DNA of 6,303 nucleotides from Methylacidiphilaceae bacterium UBA1321 (GTDB taxonomy: Bacteria; Verrucomicrobiota; Verrucomicrobiia; Methylacidiphilales; UBA1321), in the NCBI GenBank assembly GCA_002306945.1, contig DBTH01000317.1, forward strand, positions 1,864 to 8,166. The letters run 5' to 3'. Position numbers and translations under genes: made by a program. The notes under the pieces were generated by a model. It did not search any database, was not told the DNA's origin, and saw only the letters and a list, made by a program, of their open reading frames with translations. Position 1 is the stretch's first letter, and each line of letters opens with the position of its first letter. Shown piece by piece: positions 1 to 6,231 of this stretch.

Positions 1-668
1 GGGTCGAGGGCCGAGCAGGGCTCATCCATGAGGATGATTTCGGGTTCGACCGCGATGGCGCGAGCGATGCAAAGGCGCTGCTGCTGACCGCCGGAGAGGC
101 CGAGGGCGCTGTCGTGGAGACGGTCGCGCACTTCGTCCCAAAGGGCGGCTCCGCGCAGGGAACGTTCGACAACTTCGTCGAGTTTGGACTTGTTGTTGAT
201 GCCCTGAAGGCGCAGGCCGTAGACGATGTTCTCGTAAATGGACTTGGGGAAGGGGTTGGACTTCTGGAAGACCATGCCGACGCGCTTGCGCAATTCGATG
301 ACATCGACATCGGGGTTGTAGATATTGACGCCGTGGATTTTGATCTCGCCGTTGGCGACGCGCGTGCCGTCGATGAGATCGTTCATGCGATTGAGGCAGC
401 GCAAGAGGGTCGACTTGCCGCAGCCGGACGGCCCGATGAAGGCGGTGACGATCTTTTCCTTGATCTTTAGGTTGATGTCGTGGAGGGCGTGAGATTTTCC
501 GTAGAAGAAATCCACGTGTTCGATGTCGATCAGCGTGCGGGCGCGCTTGTGTTGGTCGAGATCGCCCGAAAGGGTTTCGGCGCTCACGGTTTCCGGGGCT
601 TTCGATTCACTCATAGGCGGTTGTGCGGTGTGGTGGTGCGACTCCAATGTCCGGGATTGGTCGTTCAT
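1..668 (-). CDS. pstB: PstB, phosphate ABC transporter ATP-binding protein (partial, 3' end beyond window)
   Basis: This is the ATPase that powers phosphate import through PstC-PstA on the cytoplasmic face of the inner membrane. I translated the minus strand by hand and found 222 uninterrupted codons running off the left edge. Visible motifs are Walker A GPSGCGKS (residues 79-86), the Q-loop FQKSNPFPKS (134-143), the ABC signature LSGGQQQR (191-198) and Walker B with D-loop ILMDEPCSALD (212-222). The CSALD wording after Walker B is typical of PstB rather than other ABC ATPases. The start is ATG at 668, chosen because AGGAG (682-678) lies 9 bases upstream; the in-frame ATG at 614 has no such site. 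The polar N-terminal tail before the core (about residues 1-44, with a HHH run) is longer than in typical PstB. pstA ends 23 bases upstream, so the two are very likely co-transcribed. The H-loop and C-terminus lie outside the window. Confidence 0.96.
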   Translation of the reverse strand, partial: MNDQSRTLESHHHTAQPPMSESKAPETVSAETLSGDLDQHKRARTLIDIEHVDFFYGKSHALHDINLKIKEKIVTAFIGPSGCGKSTLLRCLNRMNDLIDGTRVANGEIKIHGVNIYNPDVDVIELRKRVGMVFQKSNPFPKSIYENIVYGLRLQGINNKSKLDEVVERSLRGAALWDEVRDRLHDSALGLSGGQQQRLCIARAIAVEPEIILMDEPCSALD

Positions 669-677
669 TTTGCAGGA

Positions 678-682
678 CTCCT
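678..682 (-). promoter_or_regulatory. Shine-Dalgarno site of pstB
   Basis: AGGAG on the minus strand lies 9 bases before the ATG at 668, in the 23-base gap after pstA. It decides the pstB start in favour of 668 over the internal ATG at 614. It is one of only two convincing ribosome-binding sites in the window. Confidence 0.75.
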
Positions 683-691
683 GTTGGCCTT

Positions 692-1732
692 TTACCATTT
701 GTACCGGTTGCGCATCTTGATCCGCAAAAGAACGGACATCAGTGCGATTCCGATAACGATGAAAAGGAAAATGAACGTTGTCCCATACTGTACCTTTTCA
801 GTGTACTCGTTTTGCGGGATTTTGGAACTCACAACGTAAATGTGATAAGGCAGGGCCATGACGCCCTGGAAGAAGAAGTCGAAGAAGTGTTTGACCTGCC
901 AGGGCATTTCGTCGCGCATGACGAACGCGCAGGTGAACATGATCGGGGCGGTCTCACCCGCGACGCGGGCGATGCCGAGGATCGAGGAAGTCAGGATGCC
1001 GGGAAGCGCGTAGGGCAGGACGTTCTGGCGGATGGTCTGCCACTGGGTCGCGCCGAGGGCGAGGGAGCCTTCGCGGAAACCCTTGGGCACGGCGCGTAGT
1101 GATTCCTCGCTGGCGGTGATGATGACCGGCAGCACCATGAAGGCCAGCGTGAACCAGCCCGCCAGGAGCGAAACGCCCCAGTTGAAGGCGAGCACGAACA
1201 TGCCAAATCCGAAGAGACCGAAGACAATCGAGGGAACTCCTGCGAGATTGAGAATGGCCAGCCGGACGATGCGGATGAAGGTTCCCTGACGGCTGTATTC
1301 GCTCAGGTAAATGGCGCTGAAGATGCCGAGGATGAGGGCGATCGACATGGAACCGACAACGAGCAGAACGGTACCGACGATGTTCGGGAAAATGCCGCCC
1401 GCGGCGTAGACGTAATTGGTCACCCTGGCCTTGGAGATGTCGTGTTCCTGCTCGTAGACGCGGAATTCGCGGTCACCGATGGAAACGGTCTTCTGTCCCT
1501 CCTGCTCGATGACGTGAAGGGTCTCGGGCTGCTGGGTGAGGAACTCGATATTGACGAACGGGAACGAGGTACTGAACACGGTCGGCGCACCCTTGAAGAA
1601 GATCGTCAGAAAAATAAAGGAAGCAGCGAGAACGATGGCGTAAGTCGCAAAGCGCAGGAGCCAGGTGATGCCCTGCTCGACACGGACATTGGCCGTGATC
1701 TGGCGGCGGTAGGGATTGTTGGGAGCGTGCAT
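692..1732 (-). CDS. pstA: PstA, phosphate ABC transporter permease
   Basis: This is one of the two inner-membrane permease subunits of the Pst importer and pairs with PstC. The 346-residue protein has a first membrane helix at about residues 25-46, an extracytoplasmic stretch to about 112, then five more hydrophobic segments starting near 114, 155, 187, 240 and 320. The cytoplasmic EAA loop that docks on PstB is clear at about 209-229 (EESLRAVPKGFREGS, then LALGAT), followed by an LPYALPGI segment and GIARVAGETAP, which is typical of PstA. Residues of about 67-110 are extra hydrophilic sequence compared with compact PstA proteins. I chose the ATG at 1732; an in-frame TTG at 1753 would add seven residues but lies inside a T-rich repeat tract. 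Neither has a convincing Shine-Dalgarno site. pstC ends 87 bases upstream and pstB follows after 23 bases. Confidence 0.95.
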   Translation of the reverse strand: MHAPNNPYRRQITANVRVEQGITWLLRFATYAIVLAASFIFLTIFFKGAPTVFSTSFPFVNIEFLTQQPETLHVIEQEGQKTVSIGDREFRVYEQEHDISKARVTNYVYAAGGIFPNIVGTVLLVVGSMSIALILGIFSAIYLSEYSRQGTFIRIVRLAILNLAGVPSIVFGLFGFGMFVLAFNWGVSLLAGWFTLAFMVLPVIITASEESLRAVPKGFREGSLALGATQWQTIRQNVLPYALPGILTSSILGIARVAGETAPIMFTCAFVMRDEMPWQVKHFFDFFFQGVMALPYHIYVVSSKIPQNEYTEKVQYGTTFIFLFIVIGIALMSVLLRIKMRNRYKW

Positions 1733-1770
1733 GGTATAAAAGTCAAAACTCAAAGGTCAAAAGGCAAAGG
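1733..1770 (-). repeat. TTTGAC-type tandem tract before pstA
   Basis: On the minus strand this stretch reads as degenerate 7-8 base units in a row: CCTTTGC, CTTTTGAC, CTTTGAG, TTTTGAC, then TTTAT. It ends directly at the pstA ATG. It takes the place where a Shine-Dalgarno site would be expected. The same word (AAGTCAAA on the plus strand) recurs near 6165-6187. It could be a simple-sequence feature of the genome, a remnant of a dispersed repeat or an unconventional leader; the sequence alone does not say which. Confidence 0.5.
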
Positions 1771-1819
1771 CGATAGTGATTCTCTTCTGTTTTGATTTTG
1801 GAATTTTACCTTTCAATTT

Positions 1820-3436
1820 TTAGCCGATGGAAATCTTGTATTTTTGAACGACGAGCTGAGCGAGATAGTTGATGACCAGCGAGAGCAGGAAGAGAACGAT
1901 GCCGACCATGAAAAGTGCATGGAAGTGGATGCTGCCCTGTGGCACTTCGCCCATTTCCTGCGCGATGATGCCGGTCATGGTGTGGACGGGTTGGAAGACG
2001 GCGGCAATGCCCTGGGTGAAATCGGGGATTTGAATACGCCCGCCGGCGCAGAGCAGAACAACCATCGTTTCCCCGAGCACACGGCCCAAGCCGAGCAATA
2101 TCGCAGAGATGATGCCGGAAAGAGCGGCGGGGATGGTGATCTTGATGATGGTCTGAAGGCGGGTGGCGCCGAGCGCGTAGGAAGCTTCCTTGAAGGCGCG
2201 CGGGACGTTATTGATGGCGTCTTCGGTGAGAGTGAAAATCGTGGGCACGGCCATGAGCGCGAGGAGAGCGCCCGCCGTGAAGATATTGAGGCGTTCCTTG
2301 ATCGGGAAGCCGGGGAACCACGACATCCATTCCAGTTGCGAGAAGAGACGGAGTGATTCGCCGAGAACCGCAATGCCGAAGAAGCCGAGCACGACGGAGG
2401 GGATGGCGGAGATGAATTCGATGTAGGGTTTGATGAGATTCTGCTCGGTCGGGGAGGCGATCTGGTTAATGTAAATGGCCGCGCCAACGCCAAACGGTAT
2501 GGCGATGAGCAACGCGACGAGGGAGACTGTCAGCGAACCGACCAGCAGCGGGATGATGCCGTACCAGTCCTGCCAGAAACTCGCCGTCAGCCAGTCGCTG
2601 CCGAAGAGGAAAACGGTAAGCGATTTGTAGTGCGGGATCGGCTTGAACTGATCCCAGTTAAAAATCCGATCCTCATACTTCGGAAGATCCATGATGTACT
2701 GGCGGCTCAGATCGCGGAAACGTTCCAGCCGGGAACGCATCTCGGGCGTGGCGCTCTTGGGGAGGTGATAGGTGAGATTGCTGATGCGTTCGGCAAATTC
2801 GCCGTTGAGTTCGGAATAAGTGTCGCGCGAAGCGAGCAAGGGCTGGACGGCGGCCTTGAGATCGACCGTCTTGATTTCCATGGCCTCGGCTTCGGTGGTC
2901 TTGCCGCTTTTGAGGAGAGCTTCCTTGCCATGCTGAAGCTCGATCATGCTGTGATAGGATTCCTTGTTGGCGGTGGCAATGTCGGTCTGCTCGCTGAGCA
3001 TGTCGTTGAGCGGGGTAACGGCGTCGCGGTAATCGCTGATGTACTGATCGAGGACGGAGAGGGCGGCGTTGGCTTCTTCAACGGTCTTGCCCTTGGCCAG
3101 GAGCGCCTTGAGCTGGCGCAAACGGATGTCGGAAAGATAACTGACGAGAGCGGCGTGATCCTTGACTTCGTGGCGAAGGATGTCGACGTATTCGAGACCG
3201 GCCTGACGGTAGAGGAGGAGATTATCGTAGTTCTGCGGGAGAAAGCCGATGCCGGAGGAGAAAAGGGAAATGGTGATGAGGGCCAGGACGATGATGGCGA
3301 TCATCGCGTTGCCACCGAAGAAGTACTTGATGAAATCGTCGAGCGTCAGTCCGAGGAAACGGAACTTGTTTTTGCTCAGGATCGCATCCTTCATCGGACG
3401 CTGATCGATTCGTTTGATTTTGGTGGCTGTGCTCAC
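1820..3436 (-). CDS. pstC: PstC, phosphate ABC transporter permease with large extracytoplasmic insertion
   Basis: This is the second inner-membrane permease subunit of the Pst importer. With the chosen start it has 538 residues, far longer than the roughly 300-340 of a compact PstC. Membrane helix 1 is at about 43-63. Residues of about 67-262 form a hydrophilic, charged, apparently helical insertion without cysteine, and the permease core resumes near 290 (GIIPLLVGSLTVSL). Further marks are EFISAIPSVVLGFFG (340-354), the EAA loop TEDAINNVPRAFKEAS (404-419) followed by YALGAT, and LGRVLGETM. The start is uncertain. GTG at 3436 is preferred because it lies just past the intergenic hairpin; ATG at 3394 is also possible, and an upstream TTG at 3475 falls inside the hairpin and is unlikely. 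None has a good Shine-Dalgarno site. The gene follows pstS and precedes pstA in the same orientation. Confidence 0.94.
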   Translation of the reverse strand: MSTATKIKRIDQRPMKDAILSKNKFRFLGLTLDDFIKYFFGGNAMIAIIVLALITISLFSSGIGFLPQNYDNLLLYRQAGLEYVDILRHEVKDHAALVSYLSDIRLRQLKALLAKGKTVEEANAALSVLDQYISDYRDAVTPLNDMLSEQTDIATANKESYHSMIELQHGKEALLKSGKTTEAEAMEIKTVDLKAAVQPLLASRDTYSELNGEFAERISNLTYHLPKSATPEMRSRLERFRDLSRQYIMDLPKYEDRIFNWDQFKPIPHYKSLTVFLFGSDWLTASFWQDWYGIIPLLVGSLTVSLVALLIAIPFGVGAAIYINQIASPTEQNLIKPYIEFISAIPSVVLGFFGIAVLGESLRLFSQLEWMSWFPGFPIKERLNIFTAGALLALMAVPTIFTLTEDAINNVPRAFKEASYALGATRLQTIIKITIPAALSGIISAILLGLGRVLGETMVVLLCAGGRIQIPDFTQGIAAVFQPVHTMTGIIAQEMGEVPQGSIHFHALFMVGIVLFLLSLVINYLAQLVVQKYKISIG

Positions 3437-3453
3437 AATGGGTTCGGAGTGAG

Positions 3454-3487
3454 AAGGCCCGCCGATAAGGCACAATCGGCGGGCCTT
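3454..3487 (-). terminator. Perfect 13-bp GC-rich hairpin between pstS and pstC (attenuator or mRNA-stabilising stem)
   Basis: The arms AAGGCCCGCCGAT (3454-3466) and its exact reverse complement (3475-3487) flank an 8-base loop. The stem begins 35 bases after the pstS stop codon and ends 17 bases before the preferred pstC start. On the transcribed strand only a short TTCT follows the stem, so it is a weak intrinsic terminator at best. On the plus strand a TTTTT run follows 6 bases after the stem, but no plus-strand gene ends here. Its placement fits partial termination or protection of the pstS message from 3' decay, giving more PstS than PstC. Confidence 0.6.
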
Positions 3488-3522
3488 GGGATTTTTACGT
3501 CACTTTTGGGGAGATACCAAAT

Positions 3523-4341
3523 TTATTTGACTGCGGGAACGAAACCCGTGGCCAAGACGGTCTTCTGACCGGCGGGGCTGAGGGTGAAGTCGAGGAACTT
3601 CTTGGCTACGCCAGTGGCAGTGCCGTTGGTGTAGTAGAAGGTCGGGCGAGCATAGGGATAGGTCTTGCCCTGAACCGAAGCGATGCTGGGAACCGCGCCG
3701 TCGATGGCGACAACTGCAATGCCAGGAGCCTTGTCATAGGCCAGACCGACATAACCGATGCCGTTGGCGTTCTTGCCCACTTCGGAGGCAATCTGTTCGT
3801 TGCCGGCGAGCTTCTGCGAGGAGGGAGCATAGTCCTTCTTGTGCATCGCCAGTTCCTTGAAGTCGGAATAGGTGCCGGAGGAAGTGTTGCGGGTGTAGAC
3901 CGAGATCGCGCCGGGTTTGCCACCAACCGCGCTCCAGTCGGTGACTTCACCGGTGAAGATCTGTTCGACCTGCTGCTTGGTCAGGGTCTTGACGGAATTA
4001 CCGGCGTTGACGATGACGGCGATGCCATCATAGGCGACGATGGTGGGGGTCAGGTTCTTACCGGCGGCAACGGCGGCGGAGACTTCAGTGGCCTTGGCGC
4101 GGCGGCTGGACATACCGAGATCGGCAGTGCCGTCGATGATGGCGGCGATGCCGGTGGTGGAACCTTCGGCGGCGATTTCAAAAGTGGTGCCGGGATTGGC
4201 AGCCTTGTACTGTTCGGCGAGTTGGGGAACCAACTTGGCACCCAGGGTATCGGAACCCTTGATGACAATCTTTTCGGCCTGAACGCTGCTGAGGGCAGTC
4301 GCGCACGCCAAAACCATAGCGAGGAGAGATTTGAGTTTCAT
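3523..4341 (-). CDS. pstS: PstS, periplasmic phosphate-binding protein
   Basis: This substrate-binding protein captures inorganic phosphate in the periplasm and delivers it to PstC-PstA. It has 272 residues with an N-terminal signal peptide (K2 and K4, hydrophobic stretch, SSVQA before E23; likely signal peptidase I). A cysteine at residue 13 (VLAC) loosely resembles a lipobox, but the hydrophobic stretch before it is short, so a lipoprotein is less likely. Family marks are KGSDTL (28-33), EGSTTG (59-64), SSRRA (78-82) and TRNTSSGT (150-157), matching the ligand-contact positions of PstS-like proteins. The total length is usual for the short PstS class. ATG at 4341 is preferred over ATG at 4365, because the longer form would put eight hydrophobic residues before the positively charged n-region. 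No Shine-Dalgarno site is seen at either. The gene lies 195 bases after the porin. Confidence 0.95.
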   Translation of the reverse strand: MKLKSLLAMVLACATALSSVQAEKIVIKGSDTLGAKLVPQLAEQYKAANPGTTFEIAAEGSTTGIAAIIDGTADLGMSSRRAKATEVSAAVAAGKNLTPTIVAYDGIAVIVNAGNSVKTLTKQQVEQIFTGEVTDWSAVGGKPGAISVYTRNTSSGTYSDFKELAMHKKDYAPSSQKLAGNEQIASEVGKNANGIGYVGLAYDKAPGIAVVAIDGAVPSIASVQGKTYPYARPTFYYTNGTATGVAKKFLDFTLSPAGQKTVLATGFVPAVK

Positions 4342-4536
4342 GGATAGGAGTACTGGTAACGGCATTCACGCAGGTTTGCCGTTGGATTGTGTTGTTTCGC
4401 TGTTTTTACCGGACTGCGCTCCGGATTAAATCTTTTTCTCTTTGGCGGGCCGATCCGGGGGTTGAACCCTGAACCGGCTTGCGCGTGTTTTTTTGGATGA
4501 GGAAGGGAAATTCTTCCCTATTTTAAAACTAGCTGA
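4342..4536. other. Non-coding gap between porin and pstS
   Basis: These 195 bases hold no gene that I can support. Small imperfect secondary structures are visible: CCGGA/TCCGG around a 6-base loop (4409-4424), a nested CCGG...GGG/CCC...CCGG element (4455-4477) and AGGGAA/TTCCCT (4504-4519). No clear -35/-10 pair and no Pho-box-like repeat is seen before pstS, although the gap is long enough to hold a separate pstS promoter. There is an A7 run on the minus strand (T7 on plus, near 4488-4494). Confidence 0.6.
4504..4519 (-). terminator. Weak hairpin after the porin stop codon
   Basis: The arms AGGGAA and TTCCCT surround a 4-base loop, 17 bases after the porin TAA. The stem is only 6 bp and no T run follows on the minus strand. 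On the plus strand it is followed by TATTTT. It may mark the 3' end of the porin message or be chance. Confidence 0.25.
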
Positions 4537-5865
4537 TTAGAACTTCCAGTTCAGATCCAACTGGAGACGGTTCGTGGTATTGATTGTGGCCGTAGTAGCC
4601 GACAGGGTTTCCTTGTAGTTCCAGGTATTGAAGTAAGTGATGTTACCGCTCAGGAAGTCGGTGAAGTTATATCCGGTGCGGATCTTCACACCCTGCTGGT
4701 TGAGGTAACCGTCGCCAAAGTCGGAGTCGGCGAGATTCGGATCAACCGAGCCGAGTCCGGTCTGACGGAAGTCAACACCGACGAGCCAGTCACCCTTCTT
4801 CTTGTTGTCGCCGATCTGGAAGCCAACCAACCAGGCGATGTCGTCGCGCAGGTCGAGATTCTGGCTGGCCGGAGAAACTGCGTACACATTCTTGATACGG
4901 TCTTCTCCGCTGGCATTATAAACGAAGTCCCAGTAGAACTTGGCCTTTTGGCCGATGAGCTTGAAACTGACGTCGCCAGGGGCGGCAATCTGATTCAGGT
5001 AGTCGTTGGCTTCGAGGTTATAGAGCTGAGGCGAACCCACACTGAGAGTCGTCGTGCTGCTGGTAATCGTGCTACCACCCGTACGGGTATAGAACGACGG
5101 AGCAATCGTGGCTGAAATGTCCTTGTTAATTTTGTAGGTCATCGGAATCTGGGCCGCGAAGATCCAGGAATCCTGATTGCTATTAGTGTTGTTGGAGCCG
5201 GTTGTGCTAACCGATTCCCGGTTGTCAACATAGTAGAACTGGGCCGCAGTCAAACCGACCGTGAACTGGTCGTTGACATTCCATGAGAAGATTTCAGCCG
5301 CACCTTCGGGGTTGATATCCGGATCCCAGAGCAAATCTGTGGTATAGAGCGGATTCTTCATCTTACCACCGGTCAGCGTGACAAAATCCCACGGCTTATA
5401 GGTCAGATAGAGCAAACCAACATTGATGCTGGATTTGCCAAAACCATTTCCAGTCGTTTGGTTGGCACTATCATTATCCGTGGCAGATTCGAGTTCAAAA
5501 CCCGCCTTGAACTTATCCGTAAAGGTATAATCGGCTCCGAGACGGATACGATAGCGACCACGCCATTGTGTCGAATTTATGGTGCCATCCGATTGTTTCG
5601 TGCTGCTATCATATTCATAACGCCAGCGGGCATCGCCGTAGAGCTTGAGCTGGGTGATATGACTGCTGACATTGAGTTTGCCAGCCGATGTGGTGGCGTA
5701 TTCCTTGGTCAAATCAGCCCGAATTTCTTCGGCTTCCTGGTCGGTCAGAACACCCTTCTTCACGAGGGCTTCAACCAACGCTCCGCTGTCCTGCGCATGC
5801 AGGGAGCTAACGGCAAGAACCGTCATCCCCACTAACGCAACCAGCTTCTTCAGATTGCATTTCAT
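4537..5865 (-). CDS. Putative outer-membrane beta-barrel porin linked to the pst genes
   Basis: The 442-residue product is very likely an outer-membrane pore. It has a signal peptide (K2, K6, K7, hydrophobic core, SLHA before Q25), then a short charged, probably helical segment (LVEALVKKGVLTDQEAEEI, residues 30-48) of the kind seen at the N-terminus of many putative porins. From about residue 73 (LKLYGDARWRYEY) there are alternating amphipathic strands rich in Y, W, F, T, N and G to the end. The last strand reads LQLDLNWKF with a terminal Phe, the usual signal for barrel assembly. Ser/Thr/Asn-rich stretches look like surface loops. The ATG at 5865 is chosen because AAGGAG precedes it at 10 bases and a signal peptide begins there; the upstream ATG at 5958 would bury the signal. 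A role as a phosphate-induced porin (OprP-like in function, not demonstrated by sequence) is inferred from the neighbours. Confidence 0.88.
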   Translation of the reverse strand: MKCNLKKLVALVGMTVLAVSSLHAQDSGALVEALVKKGVLTDQEAEEIRADLTKEYATTSAGKLNVSSHITQLKLYGDARWRYEYDSSTKQSDGTINSTQWRGRYRIRLGADYTFTDKFKAGFELESATDNDSANQTTGNGFGKSSINVGLLYLTYKPWDFVTLTGGKMKNPLYTTDLLWDPDINPEGAAEIFSWNVNDQFTVGLTAAQFYYVDNRESVSTTGSNNTNSNQDSWIFAAQIPMTYKINKDISATIAPSFYTRTGGSTITSSTTTLSVGSPQLYNLEANDYLNQIAAPGDVSFKLIGQKAKFYWDFVYNASGEDRIKNVYAVSPASQNLDLRDDIAWLVGFQIGDNKKKGDWLVGVDFRQTGLGSVDPNLADSDFGDGYLNQQGVKIRTGYNFTDFLSGNITYFNTWNYKETLSATTATINTTNRLQLDLNWKF

Positions 5866-5875
5866 CTTTGGTATT

Positions 5876-5881
5876 CTCCTT
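5876..5881 (-). promoter_or_regulatory. Shine-Dalgarno site of the porin gene
   Basis: AAGGAG on the minus strand lies 10 bases before the ATG at 5865. It settles the porin start against the longer reading from 5958. Confidence 0.8.
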
Positions 5882-5988
5882 AGGTTTTTTGGTAATTGGC
5901 GGTTGCTATCAACCTCCCAGCCAAACCCATTCCAGCGCCTCCCGGTCTGCTGAAACAAACTTGGCCGTCTTTGCCAACCTGCCTAGAG

Positions 5989-6003
5989 CCTGTTACAAAC
6001 AGG
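5989..6003. repeat. Perfect 6-bp inverted repeat overlapping the Pho-box-like site
   Basis: CCTGTT and AACAGG flank a 3-base ACA spacer. It could be a half-site pair for a dimeric regulator or a short RNA hairpin in the porin leader. It overlaps the first two units of the 11-base-phased repeat, so the two readings compete. Confidence 0.45.
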
Positions 6004-6029
6004 TGACGGACATGAAAACTTGCTGTGAC
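5990..6029. promoter_or_regulatory. Candidate Pho-box-like operator upstream of the porin
   Basis: Read on the plus strand, 7-base units stand at 11-base steps: CTGTTAC (5990), AGGTGAC (6001), a poor unit ATGAAAA (6012) and CTGTGAC (6023). The enterobacterial PhoB site is a direct repeat of CTGTCAT with the same 11-base step. Three of the four units share the GT.AC core. The repeats run opposite to the porin's direction, and I see no convincing -10 box at a fixed distance. The location, about 125-165 bases before the start of a gene next to pstS, makes a phosphate-response site reasonable but unproven. Confidence 0.35.
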
Positions 6030-6164
6030 CTAAAGATTGCATTTTCTCTGAAGCGCAATTAATCCCTTGATTTTCAGCGAATTAGAATTTCACCCCTCTC
6101 TCCACCCTTCCTCTTTTTGACGTTTTTTTACGCCTCCGAATCGCCACGAACGGCCGGTGCGCCG

Positions 6165-6187
6165 AAGTCAAAGTTGAAAAGTCAAAG
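6165..6187. repeat. AAGTCAAA-type short tandem words
   Basis: The plus strand reads AAGTCAA, AGTTGAA, AAGTCAA, AG in succession. The same core occurs before pstA (1740-1747) and, inverted, at 6273-6280. All these copies lie outside the recognised genes. Confidence 0.45.
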
Positions 6188-6212
6188 ATCCAAACCGCAG
6201 CTCAAAACACAA

Positions 6213-6231
6213 AAGCGAAATGCCCTCGCTT
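6213..6231 (-). terminator. Weak hairpin with T-rich tail, possibly ending an upstream minus-strand gene
   Basis: AAGCGA and TCGCTT pair around a 7-base loop, and on the minus strand the stem is followed by TTGTGTTTT. A TAA stop (6232-6230) of a frame open from the right edge overlaps the base of the stem. That would fit the end of another minus-strand gene beyond the window, but about 24 codons are too few to judge. Confidence 0.3.

Noticed and set aside
114..470. Plus-strand open frame (118 codons) opposite pstB
   Set aside because: The minus strand here encodes clear ABC ATPase motifs; the plus frame is an acidic mirror without homology that I recognise.
1844..2356. Plus-strand open frame (170 codons) opposite pstC
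   Set aside because: Antisense shadow of the conserved PstC core with no independent evidence of coding.
3437..3475. TTG at 3475 as the start of PstC
   Set aside because: It would lie inside the perfect hairpin and add residues (CLIGGPSHSEPI) unlike a permease N-terminus; GTG 3436 or ATG 3394 is more reasonable.
2630..3568. Long plus-strand open frame (312 codons) opposite pstC and pstS
   Set aside because: It is antisense to two well-supported genes, its composition follows from their codon bias (rich in G, E, D, V), and it has no recognisable domain.
3841..4347. Plus-strand open frame (168 codons) opposite pstS
   Set aside because: Glycine/aspartate-rich mirror of pstS codons with no motif; pstS on the other strand explains the region.
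4455..4477. GGGTTGAACCC-like segment resembling a tRNA T-arm
   Set aside because: No acceptor, D or anticodon arm and no CCA end surround it; it is only a short imperfect palindrome.
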